Positions 1 to 12,482 of a DNA stretch of 64,000 nucleotides are shown here, one piece after another; position 1 is the stretch's first letter; each line of letters opens with the position of its first letter. The position numbers were made by a program, and so were the translations under genes. The notes under the pieces were generated by a model. It did no database searches, was not told the origin of the DNA, and worked only from the letters and a program-made list of their open reading frames with translations. Origin of the DNA: Tetrahymena elliotti 4EA (taxonomy: Eukaryota > Ciliophora > Oligohymenophorea > Hymenostomatida > Tetrahymenidae); the NCBI GenBank assembly GCA_000231825.2, contig JH720294.1, forward strand, positions 846,980 to 910,979. The letters run 5' to 3'.

Positions 1-1190
1 AAATAAAATATTGAATAATAAAATATTTAAAAGAATGAGAAAAAATTGAAATGTGAATTTAATCAGGAAAACGAATAACAGTTAGTGAATGTGTGATCTA
101 TCGAGCTGAACAAATAATTTTAAGTAAACCAACCAAAATGAGTCTGTTTCTAAAATTTAAAGTATGTATTTATTACATCATTCCTCATTCAAAAATGCAT
201 AATTAATAAATAAACACAATTTTTACATTAGGTTAAGAGTCAAAGTTTAGAGATTAGAGTACTATCCTAAGACAGATCCTAATCCTTATGCACCTACTGC
301 ACCAATATTATTGTCTCTTTTAAAGAATTATATAATAAATATTGAAATAACATATACTCAAAAGAACTAGAAAAACATTAAAATTTGAATTAAATCATGA
401 AAAAACAAATAAGAATTAGAGAATGAGTGATAGATCAATAGAGCTGAAAAATAATGCAAAGTAAAAGTACCAAAATGAGTCAGCTACTAAAATTTAAAGT
501 TTGTATTTATCGCATCATTCCTCCTTCAAAAATGCTTAATTAATAATTAATCACAATTTTTACCTTAGGTCAAGAGTCAAAGCTTAGAGATTAGAGCACT
601 AAACTAATAGAATAAGAATTAGTGAATGAGTGATCAATCCATCTAAACAAATAATGTCAAAGTAAACCAACCAAAATGAGTCAGTTACTAAATTTAAAAT
701 TTGTATTTATCACATCATTCATCCTTCAAAAATGCATAATTAATAATGAAACAAAATTTTTACCTTAGGTTAAGAGTCAAAGTTTAGAGATTAGAGCACT
801 ATCCTAAGCCAGATCCTAATCCTTATGCACCCACTTCACCAATTTTATTTACTCTTTTACAGAATTATAAAATGAATATTGAATGAACAAATATTTAAAA
901 GAGTAAGAAAAATTGGAATTAAATCATGTAAAAATGAATAAGAATTAGTGAATGAGTGATCAATCGAACTAAACAAATAATTTCAAAGTAAACCAACCAA
1001 AATGAGTTAGTTGCTAAAATTTAAAGTTTGTATTTATCACATCATTCCTCTTTCAAAAATGCATAATTAATAATGAAACACAATTTTTACCTAAAATTAA
1101 GAGTCAAAGTTTAGAGATTAGAGCACTATCCTAAGAGAGATCCTAATTCAATCACTTCACCAATCTTATACCAACTTTTAAAGAATTCAA
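1..1190. repeat. Degenerate direct repeats, about four copies
   Basis: About four imperfect copies of one sequence follow each other. The landmark CCAAAATGAGT occurs near 130, 470, 668 and 996. Each time it is followed by a block ending in a form of AGTCAAAGTTTAGAGATTAG. Three copies continue with CTAAGNNAGATCCTAATCC and a CACTTCACCAAT-like segment. Landmark spacing is about 340, 198 and 328 bp, so one copy is shortened. No reading frame is conserved across the copies. The array probably continues upstream of the window. Confidence 0.85.
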
Positions 1191-3570
1191 AAATAAATAT
1201 CGAATGAACAAATACTCCAAAGAATAAGAAAAACATTCAAATTAAAAATTAAATCAACTCAAAACAGTTATTTTTGTTGATAAATAAAAGTGACTGTTGT
1301 GATTTAATTAATATAGAAATTTTTTAGCCTTTTGGTTAAAAATCAAAGTTTTTTGATTTAATTAATTTAAAATAATTTTACCTGAAATCAATATGAATAT
1401 TTTAGTAAGAAATTAAATTAGAGCTTCGTAACTTTTAATATACAAAATTAATAATATATTCTTATATCTAAAGAAATTGATGTACTTCTCTGAGTTTTGT
1501 AAAATATTTTATATTTTATAACAACATTTATTTCTTTTTTTTAATGTATTTCAATGTTTTATTTATAATCTTTTTCTAAATTATTTTTTAAAGTTTATCT
1601 TTTTTTATAATCAGGACCTTAATAATCTAAAATTTCAATAGTTTCTTCATCAAAATACATTTTATTTCTAAATTAATAACTATCGTAAAAAATCCTAATA
1701 AAATTTTTTGGTAAAGTTTCAGATTATTATTGTACAAATTCTAAGAAGTTTAATAAATAAATTTTGTTTTTTTTTATAAAATATTATTTTTGTTAGAATT
1801 ACAAATTTTATTTTATCTTTTTTATTTTAGGAATTAATAAATTTTTATTAATTATATACTTCTAAAAATAAAAATGATCTTTTACTTATACGACTGTTTT
1901 TAAAAAATAAATAAATGAATTTTAATTGAATAATTTATTTTTTCTTTAAAAAGAAAAAATTTGAAGGAAATTATGATTCATTACAAGAAGTATTACTGCA
2001 ATAAAATAATTCTTAAATAAATGAATGAGAACTGTATAAAGAAATTTCTCAGAATAAAATAATATTGAGATTGACTGATGAATTATGAATAATGGTTATG
2101 AAAGCAAAGTTCATTCAAATAAATACAAAATTTGTGCTAAAATACTAAGTAAATAAAGAAAATAATAAAATTAATATAAATTACAATCAATTATTTCATT
2201 TGACGTAGAAGTAATTAATTATTGGCAAATAAATGAAGAGGGTATATAAATAAAATTAATTTTATATTTATTTACAGTATGAATAAATTTTTATATAAAT
2301 ATTTGTATACTCCAATTAATTGTTGTTTTAATTTTAAATTATTTTTTTTATTTGTTTAATGATATCAGTCATATTTATGATAGTTAATAAATAATATTAT
2401 TGAGTATTGATTGATATTAATATTATCCATCTTTCTTTATATTGAGGTAGGATCAGTGTAAAAATCTTACAACAATCTTTTCCTCAGGATAAATATTGTA
2501 ACTTCTGGAGCTATCTTCAGGATCAGGACATCTCTATTTTTAGAGATCGTCTTCAATCTATTAAAAGAATTTACTGTTGTTATTGGTTCTCTTATTCATC
2601 CATAACTTAAAAATACCACAACCTGTTTAAAAGTTTAATAAAGCTTTAATATCAAAAACACTATTTTCAATAAAGAAATATTACTGACTAAAAAGAGGCC
2701 TCCTTCAAGAGCACCTTTATTAAGAGCAATAGCTAAAGAACTCATTAGAATTGATTGACTTTAGTAAGAAAAATGTATTGTTATTGTAGTTTTTTAAAGA
2801 TATGTTAAATTTGATTTAATATTAAATTATTGATTTTTTAGTTTAATTTTTGATGAAAATCTAATAAATTTTAATAGCTTTATGAAGAAATGTAATACAA
2901 TCTATGTAATTATTAATTTGTAGATATACTATACAATATTATCTTCTAGAAATCCAATTAATCCTATTAATTTATTCATTCACTGTAAAATTTAAACAAT
3001 AAAATAATCAACTCAATCCTATTAATTAATAAAATATGTAAAAATACAAATTCAAAAAATGTAAATCTGCTTACAAAAACCAATCAAATTTTAAACATAC
3101 CTTCAACATTAAAGTATACTACTGCTAATATATGGATGTTAAATAAGTGATCACTTGAATTAATGTTTCCAAATCCATTAAATATAACTTATTATTTAGA
3201 AGATAAATAATTCAATTTTTTATTTCAAATTAAATGGTCTAAAAGTAGTTTGATAATTTTAATTCCTAAATTGATTTTAAATAAACAAATATTTTTAAGT
3301 AATACAATGTTTATTCGCATAAATTAATTGATGTGTGTCAAAAAATGTTATTTTTTCATAAAATTTTAATCATAAAAAAATATTTTATTATTTTAAGAGA
3401 CTTTAACAAACAAAGAGAATAAATGGTATTTAAAATATTTTTGAATAATTTTTTTATATTAACATTATTAAATCTTTTAATTAGACAAAAAAACAATTTT
3501 TGAATGGGATTATGTATAATTAATTTATGGATTATAAAACAAATATTTGTAATTATTTAACAAAATTGAG
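1191..3570. other. Intergenic, no supported gene
   Basis: This stretch is very AT-rich with homopolymer runs. The only part with more balanced composition is about 2440-2760, where two plus-strand frames stay open for roughly 100 codons under the ciliate code. Neither matches a family I recognise, and no start codon or splice sites tie it to a gene. It could be a decayed exon. Confidence 0.6.
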
Positions 3571-4830
3571 TCAATCCATCATAAAATTATAACGATAATT
3601 ATAGAAGTTAGAACTAGATTGTAATTCTTCTCTGAATTGACTATTGTTTTAGTGAAATGAATAGTTGTTATGCAGATTAGGATCTCTTTATTCATCTTCA
3701 TCATCTTAATCATAAATAAGATTATTTGCAAAAGAGATATTATTTTGTATCAAATAAGGATTTATCTATTCATGAACATTATGATTGTATAATAATTGTT
3801 GTTATTGAACCCTTCTTCTATGGTAATTATAATCATGTTCTTATTCATATTATTAGCTTTGGTTATTCTTTATACTTTTGCTATTTGGGTCTTCCAATAA
3901 AACAGAACCACTTAGCATATCATCTGCAGACTGATTAGTATAAGTGAGAGCACATGCCCAACTATCTAAATTATCAACTACATTAGGATAATAAGAAGGT
4001 AGAGTGTCCCATACTTTGCTAATTAAATTAAGTCTTTCACATTTGTATCCATTTCCTCCAATAGTATATAGATGATGCTTAGACAAAACAACCTTATTTC
4101 TTAAATCCTTCCCATTCCCCATTGAAGCTATGGTTTCAATTTTATATTCAGGATTTGTTGCAAATTTATAAACCTCCTTTAAAAAGCCTTCATCATGACC
4201 TCCTCCAAGAATATATATACAATCTTTTGAAGCATATCTAGGATGATGTATAGCTGCACAATTACTTAAATATTTTGGTAATTTAAAATTAATAATTTCC
4301 CATGTATTAGTTGAAATTGTATATTTCTCAATGTCATTTAATCTCTTTTAGCTATCGTAACCTCCAAAAGTGTACACATATTTTCCATAGCTACAAAGAG
4401 AAGCAGCAAAAGCACATTTAGGAATTTTCATAGGAGAAAGCTCACTCCATTAATCAATTCTTGGAACATATAAAAAGCAACTGTTAAGCATTTTTTAAGC
4501 CTCCATATTGTATCCTCCCATAATCATTACACTTCCATCATTTAAAACAACCGAGCAATGCTCTTTTCTTGCTATTGGCATTTTTTACCTTTAAATAACT
4601 TATAAATCATTCTGTATGCTAATCTCATAAACTTAATCTGAATTTCCTCCACCCATAAGCAATATATTATCGTTCCTCAAAGTAACAGCTGAGCTATACC
4701 CCAAAAACTTAACTCCTTGTAAATTATACTTTTTCCATTCAAACTTTTTTAAATCTAAGATAATCAAATTATTTTTATTGCCAATATAACATATTTTGGG
4801 TTGATAAACTTTTATTTTAAAAAAAATCAT
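3571..4830 (-). CDS. Kelch-repeat protein (possibly the 3' exon of the RING/B-box gene upstream)
   Basis: One uninterrupted ciliate-code ORF of 419 residues, closed by TGA at 3571-3573. The paired-glycine kelch signatures recur at about 50-residue spacing: LLMGGGNSD (~60), MIMGGYN (~103), TFGGYDSQKR (~155), ILGGGHDE (~210) and TIGGNGY (~256). Conserved Tyr and Trp follow, as in beta-propeller blades. Known kelch propellers are protein-interaction platforms, often substrate adaptors. The tail after ~residue 300 is rich in Gln, Asn and Asp/Glu and is probably disordered. Met 4830 is the first ATG, but it directly follows a T-rich run ending AAG, which resembles a 3' splice site. The same frame is open upstream to 5118. 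The RING/B-box/coiled-coil gene ends close by on the same strand, so this may be the propeller of a TRIM-like RING-B-box-kelch protein. The kelch call is firm; the 5' end is not. Confidence 0.8.
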
Positions 4831-5109
4831 CTTAAAAAAAATGAAGCAAATAAAAAAAGAATATTCTAAAATATTTCTAAAACTAATTTAAATCAAGAAT
4901 AATTTTAAAAAAAGATTGATTAGTGTTTAAAAAAATATCAAAATTAGATGATATAGATCAAATTAGTTATTTTTAGGATATTGATACCTCTAAAGGAATT
5001 AGATAATTGCTAAGGTTGTTTAGTTAGCTCGTTACCCTTAAGAAATCAATAAATTTACTTACCAAGTGGCTTTACCAATATGGAAAAGCGAACTATGTTT
5101 TTGATTTGG

Positions 5110-5495
5110 CTGTAAAAATCATTAAAATTGTCAAAAAAATATTTTTGATGAGCCTTTTTTAGAATTTTAAGACATTTGGTGATAAATGTGATAAAAGCAT
5201 TTAAAATTAATTTTCATTACCCATATTTAACTTTCAACTAGGATTTATAACCAATTTAAAAATATAATGAATATTCCCCATATTAATTTATGAAGTTATA
5301 TTTATAATCACCACCAAAGTAAGTAAGTAAGCAATATGCAAAATCATTAAAAAATTGCCCAAAAAATATTTTTCATAAGTCATTTTAGCATTTTAAGGTA
5401 TTGATAAAAGCATTTAAAAATAATTTTCACTATTCACTTTAAACTTTAAACTCTGATATAAAATAAATTAAAAAATGTAATGAATGAATATTGCT
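5110..5495. repeat. Local direct duplication, two copies ~220 bp apart
   Basis: About 5115-5275 and 5339-5490 are related. Both contain AAAATCATTAAAA followed by an AAAAAATATTTTT block, then GATAAAAGCATTTAAAA, an AATTTTCA(T/C)TA block, and a run ending TAATGAATATT or TAATGAATGAATATT. The duplication lies in the putative intron or spacer between the RING/B-box exons and the kelch ORF. It lengthens the gap and obscures the join. Confidence 0.7.
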
Positions 5496-5526
5496 GAGTG
5501 AAATGAAATGATATTTATGATTTTAC

Positions 5527-6496
5527 CATCTAAATAAGCTATGCTAATGATTGACTTGTAGATGTCACTTCCAAAGACAATAGAGGGAATTTCAAATTCT
5601 TGCTTTTCTTAACTAAATGTGCTTTCCTTGATTTACTTTTTGATTTAATCTTCAATTTCAGAAATTTTGTTGACCAGTTGATCATTTTTAATAACCTTTG
5701 TTTGTTCTATTTACACAAATTATATGATTACTAAAAGATATTTGTTTTCTTAAAAATCACAAATAAATTTAATGATGATAGATAATTTATGACTTCATTA
5801 ATTAAAATATTTACCTAATAGTTTTTCTGTTTCTTGTATGATATTAGAATTAGCTACGAATTAATCACTAAGACTTTGTTATAATACTATATCTAACTCT
5901 AATGATTGAATATATTCCATGTATATTTATGAATACTCCTTTTTAAATGATTCTCTTTTTTAATTTATTTTTTCAATTAATGAATCAAATTCGCTATCTA
6001 TCAATTGCAGTTATTCTTTCAAATATTTCTCTTGATATGTTTTGATTTCTGTGGCATTCTGAATTGCTGAATTTACAGTATCCATTATATCATTAAGCTA
6101 ACTTTTAGCTTTTTCAAGCCTCTCTTTAAGAAGAGAAACTGAATGTTCCTGCTTTACAAATTTATGGCCAGAGTGATTTATAATACACTAAGTGCATAAA
6201 TGTTCCTAACAATCTTCACAAAAAAATAACTAAAACTCCTAATGTTAATCACATAATTGCAACTTCGATTAAAGCTGATGCTATTTTAATGCTAAGTCAA
6301 GTGCTATAAAATTTTTTGAAAGCGATTCAGGACGAACATCAGAACTCAATTTTTTCCTACAAGTTGGACATTCTATATATCCCTTAGGTTGTTAAATTTA
6401 TCCTAAGCACAATTCGCAGAATGTATGCCCACAAGGCAAGTTTCTAGGAATATGCTTTTTTTCATCATACAAAATATAGCACATATGGCACTCCAT
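5527..6496 (-). CDS. RING finger, B-box zinc finger and coiled-coil protein (TRIM-like), 3' end unresolved
   Basis: Exon 1 is 6496-5815 and exon 2 is 5706-5527. The intron is 5814-5707 (GTAAAT...AATAG) and keeps phase. The protein opens MECHMCYILYDE. A RING finger covers about residues 3-50: Cys-x2-Cys, then CGHTFCELC, then CPTCRKK. A B-box follows at about 75-115, with CDQH, CEDC, CTQC and a closing His pair. The next ~120 residues are charged coiled coil. This is the tripartite order of TRIM-type ubiquitin ligases, so an E3 ligase role is likely by family. After exon 2, GTAAAATC could be a donor leading towards the kelch ORF. Without that splice the frame runs to a TGA at 5234-5236, giving 384 residues with an implausible AT-rich tail. 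I favour splicing but could not fix the acceptor. Confidence 0.75.
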
Positions 6497-7836
6497 TTTC
6501 TTATTGATAACTTTTATAAAATACTATTTGCTAAAACTATATTTTTTGATGTACTGATTTAAAGATAAAATCACTTTAATTAAAAATTCCTTTTTTGATC
6601 AACCTGCTTTTTCTAAATATGAAGTAGGTATTTAATCTATTAGCTTATTTCTAATAATTAACATCGCCACTCTTTTCCAAAAATCTCTTTTATCAACAGC
6701 CAACCAACCAAAGTTCAAATGATAATTAGTGAAAAAATCTAAAATCAATCATAAATCATTTTATCAATTCCATTTCAAAAAAACTTATCTTTTCTTCATC
6801 ATCAAAATCTTTTTATTTAATTATTATATGTTTTATAAATAATTATTATGAAATTTAGAAGCTCGAAGGAATTATTATATTGAAAATGAAGATACAACAT
6901 TACCATTTTATTGACACTACAAATGTATTTAAAAATCAAAAATGCAATTTGATTGCATTAGGAATCTAATTTATAAAAATACAGCTAAATTATTAGTTGA
7001 ATCTATGATTATTACTTTTCTATAAAATTTATAATTAAGAAGTAATCATTTTTTGCTGAAGATAAATTTATTTTTTAATTAAGTTTTTTTAAAGGCTAGA
7101 AAAATAAATTTTATTGTAAAATTGAGCAAAAAAAAAGATGGTTTTAAAGAAAAGTGCATTGTTTAAAGCAAGATGACAAATCCATTATATCTTTTATTTA
7201 ATTAAAATTAAAATGATCAATTTATTTTAATTAAAAATAAATTCTAATAAAAACATTATTAAATCTTTAAAAATAAATTTGTTGAACATTAGAAAAATAT
7301 GAATCAAAATTGTAATGATTCAGAAATTAAATGTAAATTAAGAATTTCTTTTTTCATAAAATGAATGTAATGATTGGAGTTGAAAATAAAATTATCTTAG
7401 TTACTTAAGCTTCATAATGCATACAAAACGAATAAATATCGAATCAGTTTGACTTTAAAATAAATTTAAGAAGAATCAATTAGAGCTTGTTCGAAATATT
7501 TAAATATTGCATACACTTATTTATCTACTATTTATTTATTACTAAGTTACTTACTAATTTATTCAAATAAGCATCTCTAAACTACATGGATTTAAAAAGA
7601 ATTAATTACTATGCATCTTATCAATGCATAACAAGATTAAGTTGAGTATACTTACACAGAGAATGAGTCCATTCAAATATTAAGCAAATAAATAAATATA
7701 TAGATATGAATGTATGTATGCATAAAGTGTAATGTAAGCAAGCATATGTATCTTTTGATCATTTACTGTATGAAACATTATTAAGCAGTTTGATTTTAGT
7801 TTTGCTTTATTTGTTGTGCTGAGATTAATGAATAAA
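6497..7836. other. Intergenic, nothing recognised
   Basis: AT-rich spacer between two minus-strand genes. It should hold the promoter of the RING/B-box gene and the 3' end of the bL17m gene. I see no open frame of note, tRNA, or ordered repeat apart from simple A/T runs. Confidence 0.6.
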
Positions 7837-8747
7837 TCAGTAGGTCATATACTTGATGAGATCATATTTATTTTTATTGCAAATGAAGAGATCATGTTCA
7901 ACTTGTTTAAGCTTAGATTCAAAGAAAGCCTTAGTTGCAGCAGCAGCTCTTTCTCTTCTATTAAATTCAGAGACGTCAATCTTACCTTTTTCAAGTAATT
8001 CAACGTTTTCAAGCTTTTTAAGATTAATATTTTCTTCAGCTTCTTGTAATTTCAAAGCTAAGAAGTCCCTTTCTTATTTAAAAATTTTTTCCTTGAAAGC
8101 CTTGACATCAGGAACTTCTCCCTTTTCAATTTATTCTCTTTCGAGAGATTTCTCATAGTTTTCTAATTCATTACCTTTAATTTCAATATAACCCATTTCA
8201 GCCTTATCACCTTTTCTTCTTTCGCTCAAGAAACGAACGTTAATGAAATTGTTGTTTTTGTCACCTTTTTATTTAAAATTAACATATAAACTTCATTTCA
8301 AAGTTTTCTCAATCTAATTTAAATTGCTTTTTCTGAATGAATTTATCTACAAATTTATGAGTAGAATTCACCATTGTAATTTGCTTTTTTGTAAAATAAA
8401 TTTTGATTTTAATGTCAATTAAGTCTTGCTAATGTCCTAAAATGCTTAAATATTTATTTACCCATTCTGGCAGCAACTTCCTTAACTATTTTTCTTCTGG
8501 CTAAGCTTGTGGTTAAGAAACTTTGAATAAAAGATCTAGATTAAGTGCTATTAGTTTTGGCTACTCTGACAGCATTAAGAAGAAGTCTTTCAGCATAAGG
8601 CTTCAAGTGTTTGCACTTAGCCTTAGTAGTTGTGATACGTTCATGCATAACAAGCTAAGTTAATTGAGTACGGATCAAATGGAATCTCTAAGAATGAGCA
8701 CGACCCAATTTATAAGCTTTATGACCGTTATTTGCTAAACCACCCAT
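7837..8747 (-). CDS. MRPL17: Mitochondrial large-subunit ribosomal protein bL17m
   Basis: Two exons, 8747-8462 and 8264-7837, joined in phase (ATG G|GT) across an intron from 8461 to 8265. They encode 237 residues ending at a TGA. The first half follows the bacterial L17 pattern: a LGRAHSQRFHLIRTQLTQLV segment, then HERITTTKAKCKHLKP and AERLLL, which correspond to the HERI(R/T)TTEAKAKE and AERLI core of L17. The second exon supplies the L17 ending: NFINVRFLSERRKGDKAEMG then YIEI, matching the (R)RGDAAPMAIIEL stretch. A lysine/glutamate-rich extension of about 90 residues beyond the bacterial length is usual for mitochondrial homologues. It should act in the mitochondrial large ribosomal subunit. 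I see no classic cleavable presequence, since the L17 fold starts almost at Met1. The intron removal is supported by homology on both sides. Confidence 0.9.
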
Positions 8748-9882
8748 TATTCTATTTTATTTAGTTTGATTATTGACAACCTATAATAATTAAATACCTT
8801 TTATTATATGATATTTTTCTTTTAATCAAGACAATACTATTAAATGACTAATTCTTATTTTTAACTTTTTTAAGTGCTTTCTTATTAAACACATTCATTC
8901 ATTTATAGTATATAATTCATTATTAATTCCATGTCTTAAATCTTTCATTCATTTTTCAAAATTCTCATGTTTTCTTTTTCTTTCTTTTTATCTTTATGTT
9001 TTTTAAAATATCTTTCTTTCATATTTAAATTTTAATCATGGTTATAAATTAATTAAATAATTAATTTATTTATTCTTCAACTCTTCTAATAAGACAACAA
9101 AATCTATCAAAATTATTTTATTCGATTATATTTATTTTAATCAAGACATTTCAAACTTATTTTGTAAAAAAAAAATGGAAAATCTTGAAAATCTTCCCTG
9201 ATTATTATGAGAAGTTTTCATATGTTTCATTAAACGATTATTAATTAATTTAATAAAGAAATTAACTGAACGATTAATTTTATTTATAAGAACAATTCAA
9301 ACAAATAAATTAATGAATTTTTAAATATTTAAAATAAACTTTATTTTAGTTTTAAAAGATTGTTAATTTTAGTTTATTAACCTAACATTTTAAAACAGAA
9401 AATAAAAATTTTATTTTTTATAAATATTTTGCTTAAATTCAAAAAATAAAAAAAATAATTTACTTGTAAAAAAATTAACAGAATTCCTAAAACAATAAAC
9501 TGAATAAAATGCAAAATATCTAGAGTGGTAAATTTTTTTTATTTCTTTTAAATTTATATTTTTCAATTTTTTAATCATAAAAATTTTTAAGATTTGCTAA
9601 GTTTTGAATTTGAAAAAAAAAATTGTGAATATATTTATTGTGGATTTTTAATATTTTATTCTCTAAAAATGTTTAGAGTATTCTCTTTCATGAAAATATT
9701 GAGAATAGTCTAAAATAGAAAGAGGATAATTAATTAAAATATCAATTAGGAGAAAATCAAACATTTTTTTTTGGAATTTAATATTATTTTAAAAAGATTT
9801 TTAAATATTACTTTGAATCTAATTTTAAAAAATCAATATGTAAATAGATATTTTGGCAAGATTGAATTTTATAATTTTTAAT
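8748..9882. other. Intergenic, nothing recognised
   Basis: Very AT-rich spacer containing the bL17m promoter region and the 3' flank of the gene ending at 9883. I see no coding frame with a convincing composition. Confidence 0.6.
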
Positions 9883-11391
9883 TCATGCTTTGTTGGCAAA
9901 ATCAAAGCTTTTTACAACTGAAACTGCTCTTATAACTACAGTATCATCTTGTTTGCATAGATGAGTGCTTAGTTTGTAATGTTCACTTAAATCTAAATTT
10001 TATGCTTTGATTTAAATAACATTTGTAGGGTCAACTTAATCAATAAATCTGACAAATTTATCTTTGAGATATATTTATAATTAGATTTTAATGGGATCTT
10101 CATATTAGATATGTCTTATTCTATGTCCAGAAATAACACTTGAAAAAGAGTCGATCCAAACATCTTCTGTAGGGAGAAAACAGGCAAAACATTTATTTAA
10201 ATGTTTTTCATCCATGATGCTCTCTTTAATTAAGCCAACATATTGCTCACCAGATTCACTATTATTGTAAATATCTATGTCAATAAGATACATTTAGTTA
10301 ATATCAATCAAGAAATCACTATAAAGTTAAATGCATTATTAATATAAATTCTTGATGACGACCTCTCCTTTTTCATTTTTCCAAACAACAGCTTAATCTG
10401 ATTACTCAAACCTGGATTTCAGCATTTCAAAATTGATCTTTCTATTATTAATTCCATGATAACTTTAACCATTATTCTCTAATATTCCATTATGCTAATT
10501 AAACTCATCTTGTAAAATATTCTTTTTGAAAGATTTGTTAAACTATTTCTCTCTTTAAGTATTCTAGTATTAACCTTATTATTCATATTAATTTGTTTTC
10601 TAGATAGATGAAACACTATTATTCTTAGAATACAAATCAATTTGCTTTTGCTAAAGCTATTGCCTACTTTATGGCTGATTTTGTTCATTTTCATTATTCA
10701 ATTTTTAGATTTAATCTATTTATTTAACCTATTTTGTAGAATTAACTGCATTATAATTTTAAATTGCCTTTAAAACACCTTATTTGAAACTATATATATC
10801 GTTAACAACTAACAAATTCAAAGCAGAATCAGATAATGCTTCATCAATAAGTTATGAGTTTTCCTTCTTTTCTTAATACTTTTTAGCAATTAACTTCCCT
10901 AAAGATTGTTCAGATGACTGTTAATTCTATTAATAGTTTTGCAATATGTTTTTTATATCTATCTTGGATGATATTTGGTTGTATGTTTCAATATGTTTAT
11001 TTATTTTTTCAGAATGCTTTTCGAGTATTTGCAGAGACTCTTTTTCCTTTTCAGATATTATATCTAGCAATTCTTGTCGAAATGACTTAAAAAATGAGGT
11101 TATTTCCTCTTTTACTTTATTTAATTACTCTTTTTATTCTCTTGTTTAAAGGGTTAGTCTTTTTATCAATCCTTCGTTTAGAGGAGGCCAATTAGATAGA
11201 ATTGTTAATTCGTTACTATGCTCGATTTTACTGATCGGAATGAATAAATTTGGTGAAATATTCTCATCTTAAATACATTCTATGCATTTTAAGTGCTAGC
11301 TACTTAAATTTTATGTAATATTAATTGCTTCTAAATAGTTTCCTTTGTGATTTTGGCATTCAACCTTGTACTATAATCCAACCTTTTCCAT
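9883..11391 (-). CDS. Zinc-binding, coiled-coil protein of unknown function with conserved C-terminal domain
   Basis: Single-exon ciliate-code ORF of 502 residues starting MEKVGLQYKVECQNHKGNYL and ending at TGA 9883-9885. Near the N-terminus CQNH and CIECIQDE form a Cys/His set that could bind zinc, resembling a reduced B-box. About 100 residues of Glu/Lys-rich helix follow (residues ~75-175), then a Gln/Asn-rich linker. The last ~170 residues are more ordered: VVWKNEKGEVVIKNLYQQ, YLIDIDIYNN, FACFLPTEDVWIDSF and FVRFIDQVD. The alternating hydrophobic strands recall a beta-sandwich such as B30.2/SPRY, but I cannot confirm that. The layout (zinc module, coiled coil, beta domain) is TRIM-like, comparable to the RING/B-box gene 4 kb away, though no RING is present. 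The function is unknown. Confidence 0.75.
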
Positions 11392-12482
11392 AGCTTTTAA
11401 TTTTTTTTGTTGCAAAATATCTAAATAACTTTTATAAATTTTTTTGCATTTAAAGTAAACAAACTTTAATAAAGCGAAAAAAACAATAATAGTTAAATAA
11501 ATTTAATGTAATGTCCATCAATTAGAGTAATAATAAAATTACTAATTCTAATTGTGGTCAAATAATGTTTAACAAAAAACACATCATAATTTGAAAAAAA
11601 TAAAATAACATTAATCTTCATAAATAACAAACATCTGACTCTAATTTTCCACAAATTAATTCCTCAAAAAAATGAAAGTTTTTATTTTTTTAAGATAATA
11701 AAATAAAAATAAATTTATTTGTGACTAAAAACTTTCAAATTTAATTTAATTGTTATCAATTATGAGGGAATCTGAACAATAATTTTTTTTTTAAATACTA
11801 TACTTAATACATCTTTTAATACTTTAGTAAATTTTCAAATAAATCTCATTTTAACAAAAAAATTTAAAAAAGTAGTTTTATTTGATGCCCTTTAATAGTA
11901 ATATGAAACACTAAATTAATTTTTTTACTTAATAAAAGTTATTCTTCTTTTTTGTCAATTAAAATATTAAAATTGCAAAATAAAATAAATTAATTTCTTA
12001 ATTTTAATTTATTATTAAATTGCATATTGTTACATAAAATGTAATTAAATTGGACTAGAATTGTTAATTATTTGTTTAAATTTTATAATCGATTAATTAA
12101 AGATTTAGAATAAAAAGGATTTACAAGCAGCTAACTGACTAATTAGGTTGCTTGATATTAGCATGGCTTACTAAAATGCAATCAATTTTTTAAAACAAAA
12201 TAAAAAATCAGGAGGTATTTTAAGTGTATCATTTTAATTAAAAAATTTTGTCATGATTTTATTAGGAAATTCATGCTTTTGTATTTAGTAGCATTTTTAA
12301 TTTATAAAAAAGTATTTAAATTGAGAAATTAATATGATTTTATGACTTTAATCTATAAAAATACAAAGCAGCATAAAATGAATGAACATAAAGAAAATAA
12401 TAATTTGATTTAAAAATACTTGTTAATTAACACATTAATTTATTAAAGTTTAATCTTTTTTTTTGTTGTTTGCTAAGTTTCT
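11392..12482. other. Intergenic, nothing recognised
   Basis: AT-rich spacer. A short hairpin-capable segment near 12124-12156 (CAAGCA ... TGCTTG) is too small and lacks any tRNA arm pattern. No gene is supported. Confidence 0.55.

Noticed and set aside
2440..2760. Two plus-strand frames open for ~100 codons with fairly balanced composition
   Set aside because: The two overlapping frames are equally open, there is no ATG or convincing splice pair, and no motif is recognised. Chance openness is common when TGA is the only stop.
12120..12160. Small hairpin CAAGCA...TGCTTG
   Set aside because: A six-base-pair stem with a long loop is expected by chance at this scale.
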